Below are positions 1 through 7,610 of a stretch of DNA of 64,000 bases, piece by piece. Under the pieces are notes generated by a model. That model worked only from the letters and a program-made list of their open reading frames with translations. It was not told the origin of the DNA and ran no database searches. The position numbers and the translations under genes are program-made. Position 1 is the stretch's first letter, and every line of letters begins with the position of its first letter. The DNA comes from an uncultured bacterium (GTDB lineage: Bacteria; Bacillota; Clostridia; Lachnospirales; Lachnospiraceae): assembly GCA_947383005.1 (NCBI GenBank), contig CANDBT010000013.1:1-64000 (forward strand), in the 5' to 3' direction.

Positions 1-35
1 ACCTAAAGGTTTCGCCTAGAAGGCGAGGGTTTTAA

Positions 36-440
36 CCCCAGTATACAGACAATAAAGTCGCCCTGGCGACATTCAGCTACTTCGATACGGGAAAAAATCC
101 CTTGGAGGAAGAACCGGAACGCTTTTACCACGGCTTTGTCCTTGGGTTGATGGTAGACCTGGCTGACCGGTATGTGCTGACGTCAAATAGGGGAAGCGGA
201 TTTGGCCGGTATGATGTGATGCTGGAGCCAAGGAATCCGGGAGATGACGGGATTATCCTGGAGTTTAAAGTACAGGACAAAAGTGAGGAGAAGGAGTTAA
301 CCGATACGGTAAGGACGGCCCTGGATCAAATTGGAAAGCAAAAATACGAGACTTTGCTTGTGGAAAAAGGAATACCCGTGGAAAGGATACGTAAATACGG
401 GTTTGCATTTAGTGGGAAGAAAGTATTGATTGGAGGATAA
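36..440 (+). pseudogene. 3' remnant of an AAA-ATPase/PD-(D/E)XK nuclease family gene
   Basis: The readable frame has protein-like sequence from about position 57 (ALATFSYFDTGKNP) to the stop at 438-440, but an in-frame TAA at 33-35 cuts it off and no normal start precedes it. What remains matches the C-terminal nuclease-like domain (DUF1703/PDDEXK_9 type) of a common Firmicute/Bacteroidetes AAA-ATPase family: FYHGFVLGL, SNRGSGFGRYDVM, and a D...EFK arrangement (YDVM then LEFKVQ) that fits the PD-(D/E)XK core. The ATPase part is missing. Positions 1-50 contain two small hairpins (tcgcct/aggcga and ggggtt-like), so a repeat or insertion may have replaced the 5' part. Family assignment is from recognition of these motifs; the truncation is seen directly. 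Confidence 0.7.
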
Positions 441-454
441 GCCCATGATATAAT
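426..454 (+). promoter_or_regulatory. Sigma-A-type promoter for the 495-1262 gene
   Basis: TTGATT (426-431), a 17-bp spacer and a perfect TATAAT (449-454) lie 40 bp upstream of the ATG at 495. It overlaps the end of the nuclease remnant. Confidence 0.55.
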
Positions 455-494
455 CAGAAAATTGAATCGGAATTTAGGACAAGGAGAGCAACGG

Positions 495-1262
495 ATGAAA
501 AAAGTGATAGCCGCGATGGCGGCAATGTTTCTGGCTGTAGTCCCCTTAGGCGGGGTATGGGGAATCTTACTCAGGCCAATCATCGGCGGCGGAGTAGAGC
601 AAAGCTTTCTTTACCCCATCTATGGCGGGCTGATTCTCTTAGCGGGGCTGATTGTGGGCAGCGCGGCAGTCCTTCGCGAAGAATTCAAAAAACTTCAGGC
701 AGGGAGACACGCTCCGGCAGGTGAGATGCCGCCGGAAAAGGAGTCCTTGGAGAAAGAATCCTCGAAAAAAGAGCCCTCGAAAAAAGAATCCTCGAAAAAA
801 GAGCTCCCGAAGAAAGCCCCCCTAAAGAAAGAACCCTCGAATTTGACCTTGGAAGAGGCTTTGGAAGAATTTCCTTTCCTGGCGGATCTCGTGTGTAAGG
901 TTGGCGGGAAAGATTATCACCAGGGCGTGGGCTCAGACAGGATTAGCTGGGACTCTTCCATGAAACAATTCCGGAGAACTTATCAGTTGGAGGAGACCAG
1001 AACGTTCTTCCTGAGTTCTTTTATGGATGTGAAAGGGATTATTATAAAGTACAGCCTGGATGTGGAGGCGGGAAATGATTCTTATTATGAAATACTTCCG
1101 GAAAAAATGGATCAGCTGGTACGGATCATAAAGGTGATGTATCCAAGCGCTCCCCCAGGCCCGGCAGAGAGTTGTGTCTGCTATCTCGGGCAGCACAGAG
1201 GTTGGGAGTTGATTGCTCTCGCCGAAATGAATGGATTGATTGACAAGGAGTTTCATTATTGA
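495..1262 (+). CDS. Unrecognised membrane-anchored protein with Lys/Glu/Ser repeat linker
   Basis: 255 aa from ATG 495, chosen because AAGGAG lies about 8 nt upstream; the longer frame from 462 lacks such a site. Two hydrophobic segments (about residues 4-25 and 36-57) anchor the protein. Residues roughly 78-110 are a charged low-complexity linker of repeated (E/P)SKKE units coded by near-identical 15-bp DNA units. The C-terminal ~140 residues form a soluble domain (around DYHQGVGSDRISWDSS and YYEILPEKMDQLVRIIKVMYP) that I do not recognise. The gene stands alone between a nuclease remnant and the YbaK-type gene. No function is proposed. Confidence 0.6.
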   Translation: MKKVIAAMAAMFLAVVPLGGVWGILLRPIIGGGVEQSFLYPIYGGLILLAGLIVGSAAVLREEFKKLQAGRHAPAGEMPPEKESLEKESSKKEPSKKESSKKELPKKAPLKKEPSNLTLEEALEEFPFLADLVCKVGGKDYHQGVGSDRISWDSSMKQFRRTYQLEETRTFFLSSFMDVKGIIIKYSLDVEAGNDSYYEILPEKMDQLVRIIKVMYPSAPPGPAESCVCYLGQHRGWELIALAEMNGLIDKEFHY

Positions 1263-1306
1263 AAAAAGGCAACAGAAAAGAAGGCAACAGAAAAAAAGGG
1301 CAACAG
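1262..1306. repeat. Three tandem ~15-bp A-rich units
   Basis: Units of the form aaaaRaaggcaacag (14, 15 and 16 bp) follow one another directly after the stop of the preceding gene. Probably slippage-prone spacer DNA; no function is evident. Confidence 0.6.
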
Positions 1307-1358
1307 TTCAAGGGGGATCTGAATAGTTACACAAAAGGAAAATTTTGCGGAGGTTAAT

Positions 1359-1874
1359 ATGTCAATTGAACGTGTAAGGAAGTTTTTCAGCCAATACGGA
1401 ATAGAAGGAAAAATCCAGGAGTTTGAGGTATCCAGTGCGACGGTAGAGCTTGCGGCGGCAGCATTATCCTGCGAACCACAGCGGATTGCCAAGACATTGT
1501 CTTTTTTGATTGACGGTCACGCTGTGTTAATCTGCGCTGCCGGAGACGCTAAGGTGGATAACCACAAATATAAGATGCGCTTTGGGACAAAGGCAAAGAT
1601 GCTGCAGCCTGACCAGGTGGAAGCTTTGACGGGACATGCCATAGGCGGCGTGTGCCCTTTTGCGGCAAAAGACGGGACAGAGGTGTATTTGGATGTGTCG
1701 CTGAAGCGGTTTGCGACGGTTTTTCCGGCTTGCGGCAGTTCCAACAGCGCAATTGAGCTTACCATCCCGGAGCTGGAAGAATATTCCGGATATTTGGAGT
1801 GGGTGGATGTCTGCAAAGGATATTTGCCGGATTCTCAGCCGGTAAATCCATCCGATAAAGCCGGGGGGCAGTAA
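1359..1874 (+). CDS. YbaK/EbsC-type aminoacyl-tRNA deacylase family protein
   Basis: 171 aa, a little over the usual YbaK/EbsC single-domain length. Family members hydrolyse mischarged aminoacyl-tRNAs (for example Cys-tRNAPro or Ala-tRNAPro) in trans in the cytoplasm. Seen here: IAKTLSFLIDG with the central Lys after ~45 residues, a CAAGDAKVDNHKYK segment, and GGVCPFAAKDGTEVYLD, which is the GG.CPF core of the family. The start is preceded by GGAGG (gcggaggttaatATG). The last ~15 residues (QPVNPSDKAGGQ) run into a 36-bp tandem repeat that contains the stop codon. The exact tRNA substrate cannot be read from sequence. Confidence 0.85.
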   Translation: MSIERVRKFFSQYGIEGKIQEFEVSSATVELAAAALSCEPQRIAKTLSFLIDGHAVLICAAGDAKVDNHKYKMRFGTKAKMLQPDQVEALTGHAIGGVCPFAAKDGTEVYLDVSLKRFATVFPACGSSNSAIELTIPELEEYSGYLEWVDVCKGYLPDSQPVNPSDKAGGQ

Positions 1875-1975
1875 GTAAGCGGCCATCCCGGCTTTTGCCG
1901 GGGGCAGTAAATAAGCAGATATTCCGGATTTTGCCCGGTGCAGTAAGTAAGCGGGCATCCTGACTTTTGCCCGGC
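1868..1975. repeat. Three tandem 36-bp repeats spanning a stop codon
   Basis: Units at 1868, 1904 and 1940 each begin gcagtaaRtaagc and end with a ttttgcccgg-like motif. The TAA in the first unit is the stop of the upstream gene, and the others carry stops in the same frame because 36 is a multiple of three. A single similar piece (ttttgcccggcgcag) recurs at about 3571-3586 after the next gene. Confidence 0.8.
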
Positions 1976-2132
1976 GCAGGCAGGCGAGGTTATTGTTTAT
2001 ACTATGGCGAATCATTCTGTTGATTAGTCATGGACAGATACAATTATGGGAGAAAGCATATGCCCGCTACAGAATAAGACAGAAAGTTTACAAGAAGCCT
2101 ACGGTTTCTTACGATGTATTTAATCCTATTGA

Positions 2133-2151
2133 CCCTGGAACCGTTCCAGGG
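2133..2151. other. Perfect 19-bp palindrome, possible weak terminator or operator
   Basis: ccctggaac, one central base, gttccaggg, followed by gtttacac. The stem is good but the T-tract is short, so termination is uncertain. The rest of 1976-2175 shows nothing that I can call coding. Confidence 0.4.
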
Positions 2152-2175
2152 TTTACACTATCCTTAAAACATCAA

Positions 2176-2285
2176 AAGTGCATAAATTGATGAGGCATAC
2201 GTGGAACATACGTTGATCAAATTTAGGCGCATATGACGGAAAATCATCCACAAAGGCAGGTGCAGGAGAGATTCCGAGAGTACAT
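2176..2285 (+). mobile_element. MITE-like palindromic element, copy A (left arm missing)
   Basis: This matches the centre and right arm of the complete copies at 3772-3933 and 63319-63481 (gcataaattgatgaggc, acatacgttga, catatgacggaaaatca, caggtgcaggagagattcc, gagagtacat). The left arm is absent. Its right end lies 25 bp before the start of the 2310 gene. It carries an ATG followed by codons for MTENHPQRQVQERFREYI, a peptide also coded in the copy near 63430. Confidence 0.75.
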
Positions 2286-2309
2286 CAGATGGGAAAGGGG
2301 AAATAGTGT

Positions 2310-3563
2310 ATGGGAAAAACGACGGATATCCGAAGAATTGAAGCGATTATTTTGTGCCTGGCATTTTGCCAGCTTGCGCTTTGTCAGCTTTTTGTTCTGC
2401 CGGCTTTTGGTGCAGACAACAGGGAGAAAGTAAAAAGCGTTAAGCTGGTGGTGAGTGTTGAAGAAAAGCCGGAGGTGGGTAAGGCGATAGGTACCGTAAA
2501 GGTCAGCGTTTCGGATGATAAAATAGAGATTCTTGAGCCGGCCCGGTACATTGACACGGATGACGAGGTGTGGGTACGTGGTGAAGTGCCGGTAGTCCGG
2601 ATGGAGCTGGCAGTAAAAGAAAATACGAAATACCGTTTTACCTCATCTACTAAAGTGACTTCCTCCGGCGGGCGTAGTGAGGTAAAGGCAAAAAAAGTAT
2701 TGGATGGCGGTGATGTCCTCCGGGTAGAGCTGCGGTTCCCGAAAGTGACAGGGCCATTAGAAGAGCCAGAGGATTACTATTGGGACGGAAGGCGCGCAAG
2801 GTGGGCAGAGGTAGAAGACGCGGATAAATATGAAGTAAGGCTGTACCGGGGAAATTCCCAGGTGACGACCGTGACGGCAAACAGCACCAGTTATTATTTT
2901 TACCCCTATATGAACCGGGGCGGAGAATATACTTTCCGGGTAAGGGCACTTAACAGTACAGATGGGGCAAAAGGCGGCTGGACAGATAAATCCGAGGAAT
3001 TTTATTTGAGTTCCGGCGATGTTTATCAAGGGGCATCGCCGGAACAAGGCAGCGGAAACGGAAATAATGCTGGTCCGGGCACGCAAAAGCAGGTGGGATG
3101 GAACCAGGACACGTCAGGTTGGACGTACAGGCAGGCAAATGGAAGCCTGGCGCAGAACACGTGGCTATATGTGGACAATAACTGGTTTTATCTGGGAAGC
3201 GGCGGTTATATGAAGACAGGATGGTTATACGTGGATAACAACTGGTTTTATCTGAATCCGATATCCGACGGGACGCGGGGGGCGATGAAGACGGGCTGGG
3301 TGCTGGTGGATAATTGCTGGTACTATCTGAACCCGGTATCTGACGGGACGCGGGGGGCGATGAAGACAGGCTGGGTGCTGACAGATAGCCATTGGTATTA
3401 TTTAGATCCGGTATCCGGGGGGCCGTTAGGTTCCCGGAAGACAGGTTATCAAAATATCGGTGGGAAGAGGTATTATCTGGATGCTCATACAGGGATTTTA
3501 TGGACAGAGCGAAATGTCCCTGACGGGAGATGGGCAGATAAGGATGGAGTAATACAAAGATAA
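2310..3563 (+). CDS. Exported cell-wall-binding (choline-binding-type) repeat protein with FnIII-like domain
   Basis: 417 aa. An N-terminal signal peptide (residues ~8-35, ending near FGA-DN) directs export. Residues ~45-150 are a beta-rich domain of unknown type. Residues ~152-230 look fibronectin type III-like (ARWAEVEDADKYEVRLYRG, YTFRVRALNS). After a Gly/Asn-rich linker, residues ~265-400 are five or so cell-wall-binding repeats with the GW....WYYL pattern (TGWLYVDNNWFYL, TGWVLVDNCWYYL, KRYYLD). Repeats of this type bind wall choline or other teichoic/polysaccharide ligands in Firmicutes. Two repeats are nearly identical at DNA level (about 3255-3370), so the array is recently expanded. 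No catalytic domain is visible. AGGGG precedes the ATG. Confidence 0.8.
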   Translation: MGKTTDIRRIEAIILCLAFCQLALCQLFVLPAFGADNREKVKSVKLVVSVEEKPEVGKAIGTVKVSVSDDKIEILEPARYIDTDDEVWVRGEVPVVRMELAVKENTKYRFTSSTKVTSSGGRSEVKAKKVLDGGDVLRVELRFPKVTGPLEEPEDYYWDGRRARWAEVEDADKYEVRLYRGNSQVTTVTANSTSYYFYPYMNRGGEYTFRVRALNSTDGAKGGWTDKSEEFYLSSGDVYQGASPEQGSGNGNNAGPGTQKQVGWNQDTSGWTYRQANGSLAQNTWLYVDNNWFYLGSGGYMKTGWLYVDNNWFYLNPISDGTRGAMKTGWVLVDNCWYYLNPVSDGTRGAMKTGWVLTDSHWYYLDPVSGGPLGSRKTGYQNIGGKRYYLDAHTGILWTERNVPDGRWADKDGVIQR

Positions 3564-3652
3564 GCGAAGTTTTTGCCCGGCGCAGACTGGCTGGAAGCTC
3601 CGTTAGGATTGCTGCTTTAAAACAGAAGAAATGATAGGGAAACCTTTAGGCT

Positions 3653-3706
3653 AACGCCATTTACAAATTTCTAGTCAAGTAAAGAAAAACGGTAAATGGC
3701 GTTTTT
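3653..3706 (+). terminator. Intrinsic terminator after the cell-wall-binding gene
   Basis: aacgccatttac pairs with gtaaatggcgtt, followed by a T run, 90-140 bp after the stop. The loop is 27 nt. Confidence 0.7.
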
Positions 3707-3722
3707 GATTGCAGGAAACGTA

Positions 3723-3750
3723 TTGAAAATTTTGTGAGAAATGTTATCAT
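3723..3750 (+). promoter_or_regulatory. Promoter reading into the MITE and the TauE-like gene
   Basis: TTGAAA (3723-3728), 16 bp, TATCAT (3745-3750). A transcript from here would carry the whole palindromic element as a folded leader before the gene at 3956. Confidence 0.5.
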
Positions 3751-3771
3751 AAAAATATCCGGATAATTTAC

Positions 3772-3933
3772 ATGTACTCTCGGAGTCTTTCTGTGCCTGA
3801 TTTTGTGAGATGATTATTTGTCAGATGTGCAGTAATTGATGAGGCGTTCGTAGAACGTATGCTGATTAAATTTATGTGCATATGACGGAAAATCAGCCGC
3901 AAAGTCAGGTGCAGGAGGATTCCGAGAGTATAT
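3772..3933 (+). mobile_element. MITE-like palindromic element, copy B (complete)
   Basis: About 162 bp. The left end atgtactctcgg is complementary to the right end ccgagagtatat, and the arms stay complementary for ~55 bp (tgattttgtg / caaagtca and similar). The centre contains a smaller palindrome around gttcgtagaac. It ends 22 bp before the ATG of the TauE-like gene and may supply or distort that gene's leader. No target duplication is visible for this copy. Confidence 0.8.
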
Positions 3934-3955
3934 CCATATACACAGGAGGGCAAAA

Positions 3956-4669
3956 ATGGTTTATGCAGGAATTATTGTTGTTTCTTTATGTGCGGGGATT
4001 CTTCAGGGGGTGACAGGCTTTGGCTCGGGAATTGCCATGATGGTGGTACTGCCGGTTTTCTTTCCCTTAAACCAGGCTGCCGGCGTCTCCTGTGCGATAG
4101 CGATTATTTTGAGCATCCTCATGGTAGCCAGGTACAGAAAGCACATTCAGATAAGAAAAGTCCTTTGGCCGGCAATTTTATATATGGGTTCTTCCGGTAT
4201 TTCCATTTATTTTTCTGCTATGGTAAACCAGGCATTGATGAAAAAGGTATTTGGTGTTTTTTTAGTGCTTTTGTCCATTTATTATCTGTTTTTGGCTGTA
4301 AAGCAGAGTAAGAAGCCCAATTTTCTGCTCAGCGTTGTTTTCATTGCCGTCTCGGGAGTGTGCGACGGGCTTTTTGGGATAGGGGGGCCTTTGATGGTGC
4401 TGTACTATCTGAGCCGGACACAGACAAAAGAGGAGTATTTGGGGACGATCCAGGCGCTGTTTTTGACAAATCTGGTTTATGGGACGATTTTGAGAATAGC
4501 TAATCGTATTCTTACCCCGCTGCATTTGCCCTATATTGGCATTGGCATGATTGGTATTATTCTGGGGCTGGCAATTGCCAATAAAATCGTGGACCGGGCA
4601 GACGGGGAAAAAATAAAAAGAGTCACTTATGTAGTGATCGGCATAAGCGGGATTTTGAATTTGCTATAA
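3956..4669 (+). CDS. TauE/SafE-family membrane permease
   Basis: 237 aa, almost entirely hydrophobic with about seven or eight membrane segments in two related halves. The N-terminal GILQGVTGFGSGIAMM and the mid-protein GVCDGLFGIGGPLMVLYYL are the paired Gly/Phe-rich motifs of the TauE/SafE (DUF81) family, whose studied members export sulfite, sulfoacetate or other small organic anions. The substrate here is unknown because no sulfur genes are adjacent. GGAGGGC lies 7 nt before the ATG. The gene is monocistronic between a MITE and the next promoter. Confidence 0.85.
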   Translation: MVYAGIIVVSLCAGILQGVTGFGSGIAMMVVLPVFFPLNQAAGVSCAIAIILSILMVARYRKHIQIRKVLWPAILYMGSSGISIYFSAMVNQALMKKVFGVFLVLLSIYYLFLAVKQSKKPNFLLSVVFIAVSGVCDGLFGIGGPLMVLYYLSRTQTKEEYLGTIQALFLTNLVYGTILRIANRILTPLHLPYIGIGMIGIILGLAIANKIVDRADGEKIKRVTYVVIGISGILNLL

Positions 4670-4700
4670 TTTTGAATTTGCTTTATCAATATGTTTTTTC

Positions 4701-4729
4701 TTGCTTCAAGGAAAAAGGAATGTTATAAT
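4701..4729 (+). promoter_or_regulatory. Promoter for the 4846-6440 operon
   Basis: TTGCTT (4701-4706), 17 bp, TATAAT (4724-4729), giving a ~110-nt leader before the ATG at 4846. Confidence 0.6.
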
Positions 4730-4845
4730 TATGGCAATCCAAACGGACATTTTCCTGCCCGCCTGCGCGGACAAAAGTTGGGATGCCGTCCGGACTGTTG
4801 CAGAAATAAAGGGAGCGTTTTAAAGGACAAACAAGGGGGATACAT

Positions 4846-5805
4846 ATGGCAAGAAGAAAATTACTTGGCGTGAGGTCGGCAGCGATGGCTGCTGTTTTTG
4901 CTGTGGGGTTTACGACGGCAGCTTATGGCGGATGGAAAAAGGACAGCGTGGGATGGGCTTATCAAAATGATGACGGAAGCTGGCAGATGAATGGCTGGTT
5001 TACGGACGTGGACGGAAAAAGCTACTATCTGGATGAGCGCGGCTATATGTTGGCCAATACAACCACGCCGGACGGTTATCAGGTCGGGGCAGACGGGGCG
5101 CGGCTTGAGCCGGTTATGAGCCTGCCGAGCAATAAAGGAGATGTGTATTATCGGGGAGCGCGCCAGATATTGGATTCCATCCCCCTTTATCCACGGGATA
5201 CCACGGGTTATGATGACCTGGATGCCCTGCTGGATTCCATATTTGCGCAAATCATTACGCAGGATATGGATACCCATGATAAGCTGAAAGCCTGTTATGA
5301 TTATTTGATCAACCATACCGTATATGGGGCAAACCCTTACTATGGAAGCAGTTATCATTATGCTTACGGGGTTTTTGAAGAAGGGATTGGCGTGTGTGAC
5401 GACTATTCGGCTGCTTTTGCCGTAATGGCCAGGAAAATCGGTGTGCCTGTATATACGGCGGGCGGTTCCACCCATAAATCCAACGGGGATTTTACCCCTC
5501 ATACCTGGTGTCAGTTGGATTATAATGGTGTGACGTATATCTTTGATCCTCAGGTGGAAGATGTCATTGCCAATGGCCGGGGAGGCGCGATTATGTATAT
5601 CCGTTTTGCCGGAACCACATCACAACTGGCAGATAAGTATCGATTTAATCAAGTGATGGATGATTTTGCCGCCCGGCCGGTCAAACAGGGAAAGAATATT
5701 AAGGGCCAGAATACAGGGAACAGGCAAAATAAGGGAAACCGGGACAGCCGGGAGGACATGGATGACGAAGATTGGGAAGATTTTTTAAGAGGTTTATTTG
5801 ACTGA
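4846..5805 (+). CDS. Exported transglutaminase-like protein with N-terminal cell-wall-binding repeats
   Basis: 319 aa. Signal peptide at residues 1-28 (cleavage near AAYG-GW). Residues 29-85 hold about two cell-wall-binding repeats (GWAYQNDDGSW, GWFTDVDGKSYYLDERGYM). Residues ~150-250 are a transglutaminase-like core with the Cys-His-Asp set: GVCDDYSAAFAVMARKIGVP, then PHTWCQLD, then YIFDPQVED. The tail is Asn/Arg/Asp-rich. Bacterial members act as cysteine proteases or acyl transferases at the cell surface; which applies here is unknown. AAGGGGG precedes the start. The stop overlaps the ATG of the next gene (TGATG), so the two are translationally coupled and probably work together in the wall. 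Confidence 0.85.
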   Translation: MARRKLLGVRSAAMAAVFAVGFTTAAYGGWKKDSVGWAYQNDDGSWQMNGWFTDVDGKSYYLDERGYMLANTTTPDGYQVGADGARLEPVMSLPSNKGDVYYRGARQILDSIPLYPRDTTGYDDLDALLDSIFAQIITQDMDTHDKLKACYDYLINHTVYGANPYYGSSYHYAYGVFEEGIGVCDDYSAAFAVMARKIGVPVYTAGGSTHKSNGDFTPHTWCQLDYNGVTYIFDPQVEDVIANGRGGAIMYIRFAGTTSQLADKYRFNQVMDDFAARPVKQGKNIKGQNTGNRQNKGNRDSREDMDDEDWEDFLRGLFD

Positions 5806-6440
5806 TGGCCAGAAGGAAAAAAAGAGCGTTGATCGTTGTTTTCATTGCTTGTGCCGCTATTTGCCTTTTGGCGGGGTTTTTTGGGAAATTCCAGAGAGGG
5901 GAGAAAGAAATTGCGATAAAGCCGGGAAAAGATTATCCTGCAGGTACGGTGGCCGCTTATTGGCAGAAGGATGAGCGGTGGAAGGACGATCGGCTGGGCG
6001 GGTCGGTTTACCGTATGGGCGGTTCGGGATGTCTTACCAGTTGTATCGCGTCGGCGTTGACTACCCAATACCTGGCTTCCGGCTGCGGCCGTTCTTTGAC
6101 GGCCGGGGAGCTGAATCAGCTTTTCGGGGAGAAAGACGTCTATGACGGTGACGGGAATATTGTCTGGAACCAGATTGTAAAAGCCCTTCCGGAGGCAGAG
6201 GTGCTTGTCGCCTCTGCGGTAACAGAAGAAGAGATTGAATCCTTGCTGGCCCAGGGGCATTATCCTATCGTGAAGGTCAAAGTCGGCGGGAAAGGCGCAC
6301 CACATTGGGTCCTTTTGGCAGGCAGCGAAAACGGGGAATACCTTTGCATGGATCCCCTTGCAGAAGAGGGAAACCTGATCCCGCTCAGCCGCCACGGCGG
6401 AGTTGTCTATCGGATGAGGTGTGTATATTGGCGGGAATAA
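5805..6440 (+). CDS. Secreted or membrane-anchored C39-like peptidase
   Basis: 211 aa with an N-terminal membrane anchor or signal (residues ~6-24, after an Arg/Lys cluster). Residues ~45-205 fit the Peptidase_C39_2 fold: YWQKDERWKDDRLGG, the catalytic-Cys segment GGSGCLTSCIAS, PHWVLLAG with the probable catalytic His, and CMDPLAEEG with the Asp. Family members are papain-like cysteine peptidases, usually unfused when secreted. The ATG overlaps the stop of the transglutaminase-like gene, so the two are made from one mRNA. Start chosen from this coupling. Confidence 0.8.
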   Translation: MARRKKRALIVVFIACAAICLLAGFFGKFQRGEKEIAIKPGKDYPAGTVAAYWQKDERWKDDRLGGSVYRMGGSGCLTSCIASALTTQYLASGCGRSLTAGELNQLFGEKDVYDGDGNIVWNQIVKALPEAEVLVASAVTEEEIESLLAQGHYPIVKVKVGGKGAPHWVLLAGSENGEYLCMDPLAEEGNLIPLSRHGGVVYRMRCVYWRE

Positions 6441-6451
6441 ATGATAACCGG

Positions 6452-6760
6452 TCAGCAACGCCATTGATGTTTTTTCATGTTTACATGATTATTGTCTTTA
6501 AATTCGATGCCTTCATCAAGAAGCAGTTCTTTTTGTTCCCAGAAATGCGGAGCCAATCTGCCGGCATGGTTTACTACACGGTGGCAGGGATATGTTCCAT
6601 AGTACTCAGCCATACTCAATACCCGGCCTACGAGCCGGGAGTTCTTTTCTCTGCCGATGAGCCGGGCGATTTGCCCGTAGGAGGCAACTTTGCCTTTGGG
6701 GATTTCTTCCACCACAGAAAGTATCTCATAAATCAATTCGTTTGTCAGGACGGCAGGCAT
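6452..6760 (-). CDS. MGMT-family (alkyltransferase-like) protein
   Basis: 102 aa. It matches the C-terminal DNA-binding domain of O6-alkylguanine-DNA alkyltransferases: IPKGKVASYGQIARLIGR (helix-turn-helix with the Arg finger region) and the active-site motif PCHRVVNHAGRLA. Full MGMT proteins are ~165 aa and carry an extra N-terminal domain; this length is typical of stand-alone alkyltransferase-like proteins. Those commonly have Trp in place of the acceptor Cys (PWHRV), but here Cys is kept, so real alkyl transfer is possible. Convergent with the C39-like gene, only 11 bp apart, with no terminator between. Confidence 0.85.
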   Translation of the reverse strand: MPAVLTNELIYEILSVVEEIPKGKVASYGQIARLIGREKNSRLVGRVLSMAEYYGTYPCHRVVNHAGRLAPHFWEQKELLLDEGIEFKDNNHVNMKKHQWRC

Positions 6761-6887
6761 CTGGTTTCTCCTCGGATAGGCAGTTTGTGTGATTTATATC
6801 TGCGGGCAACGAGTCAAGCAGACATGCTTGCATGTCCATTTGACTTTATAAGAAACGACAAATAAATTTGCTGTTCTTATCATATAA

Positions 6888-7046
6888 TCACCTCACGCCA
6901 CATCCGGCAGAATAATTTGAAATATCATTATCTGTTGGATATGCATCTTCCCATCCGAGAACAGTATAACTTTCACCATTCTTGATGTCATTTACTATTC
7001 CTACCAGTTCTTCTCTGTCTAATTTATATAAACATTTCGTAATCAT
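6888..7046 (-). CDS. Small unrecognised protein (52 aa)
   Basis: The minus-strand frame starts with ATG at 7046 behind a strong GGAGG (ggaggtagatatactATG) and reads MITKCLYKLDREELVGIVND... to WEDAYPTDNDIS and a TGA at 6888-6890. It is too short for most ORF callers, but the ribosome site and amphipathic composition support it. It is the last gene of the AT-rich minus-strand cassette. Function unknown. Confidence 0.6.
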   Translation of the reverse strand: MITKCLYKLDREELVGIVNDIKNGESYTVLGWEDAYPTDNDISNYSAGCGVR

Positions 7047-7070
7047 AGTATATCTACCTCCACTTGAAAC

Positions 7071-7256
7071 TTAGATTCTATCTAATATATCTTTTGGTAT
7101 TTCTCCTAACTCTGGTTCTATGTCAATATCAAATAAATAAAACAACAATTCACGAAAATCTTCATCTAAAATTTCTGCTTTTGTCCACTGAAGTGAAAAT
7201 TTTGTTTTTGCATATAAAGGTATGCCTTCATCTATACTGTCCTCTCGTAAAATACA
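7071..7256 (-). pseudogene. Small ORF without a normal start (possible broken gene)
   Basis: One minus-strand frame is open for more than 61 codons and protein-like (ILREDSIDEGIPLYAKTKF, ELLFYLFDIDIEPELGEIP), ending TAA at 7071-7073. No ATG, GTG or TTG starts it: the nearby ATG (catatg at 7255-7260) is in another frame and reaches a stop within 10 codons. A one-base change near 7250 would join them, so this is either a frameshifted gene, an unusual ATT/ATA start, or a fragment. Function unknown. Confidence 0.45.
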
Positions 7257-7263
7257 TATGTAT

Positions 7264-7608
7264 TTAGTTAGAATGATTATGAGCCATCATATCAATAGCT
7301 TCTTCAACAGCAGCATTTAAACTCTTTCCGTGTTCAATCGCATATACAGCTATATTTCGGTGAAGTTCTGGACTGATTCTAACATTGAATGTTCCCTTAT
7401 AAGGTTGTTCAGGTTTTACATTTCTTTCTTTGCAATCATTCAAATATTTATCAATCACGTTTTGGAAATCCTTCTCTGATTCCTTCACAAAATTTCCTTC
7501 ATATGACAACAAAGATTTTATTCCAATCACCTTTCCCAAAAGGCAACTACCTTCTTTTGAATACTCCACTGTACCGTTGTAGTTCTTATATGATAATAAA
7601 TCACTCAA
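7264..7608 (-). CDS. HicB-family antitoxin-like protein
   Basis: 114 aa with a TTG start supported by GGAG 8 nt upstream and only 2 bp after the stop of the DUF2442 gene. The N-terminal YNGTVEYSKEGSCLLGKVIGI is the HicB partial RNase-H-like fold. The C-terminal GTFNVRISPELHRNIAVYAIEHGKSLNAAVEEAID is an Arc/HicB-type ribbon-helix-helix DNA-binding domain. HicB proteins normally neutralise a small HicA RNase. No HicA-like ORF is adjacent, so this may be an orphan or partner one of the unrecognised small ORFs downstream. Confidence 0.8.
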   Translation of the reverse strand: MSDLLSYKNYNGTVEYSKEGSCLLGKVIGIKSLLSYEGNFVKESEKDFQNVIDKYLNDCKERNVKPEQPYKGTFNVRISPELHRNIAVYAIEHGKSLNAAVEEAIDMMAHNHSN

Positions 7609-7610
7609 AT

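Noticed and set aside
1868..1975. 36-bp repeats as a CRISPR array
   Set aside because: The units abut with no spacers and diverge from one another; no cas gene is present.
1993..2190. 65-aa plus-strand ORF in the gap after the YbaK-like gene
   Set aside because: No ribosome site, unlike any family I know, and it runs through a palindrome; more likely non-coding.
2..3650. 11-bp inverted match cctaaaggttt (2-12) and aaacctttagg (3640-3650) as ends of a 3.6-kb element
   Set aside because: Too short to exceed chance in this window, with no target duplication visible.
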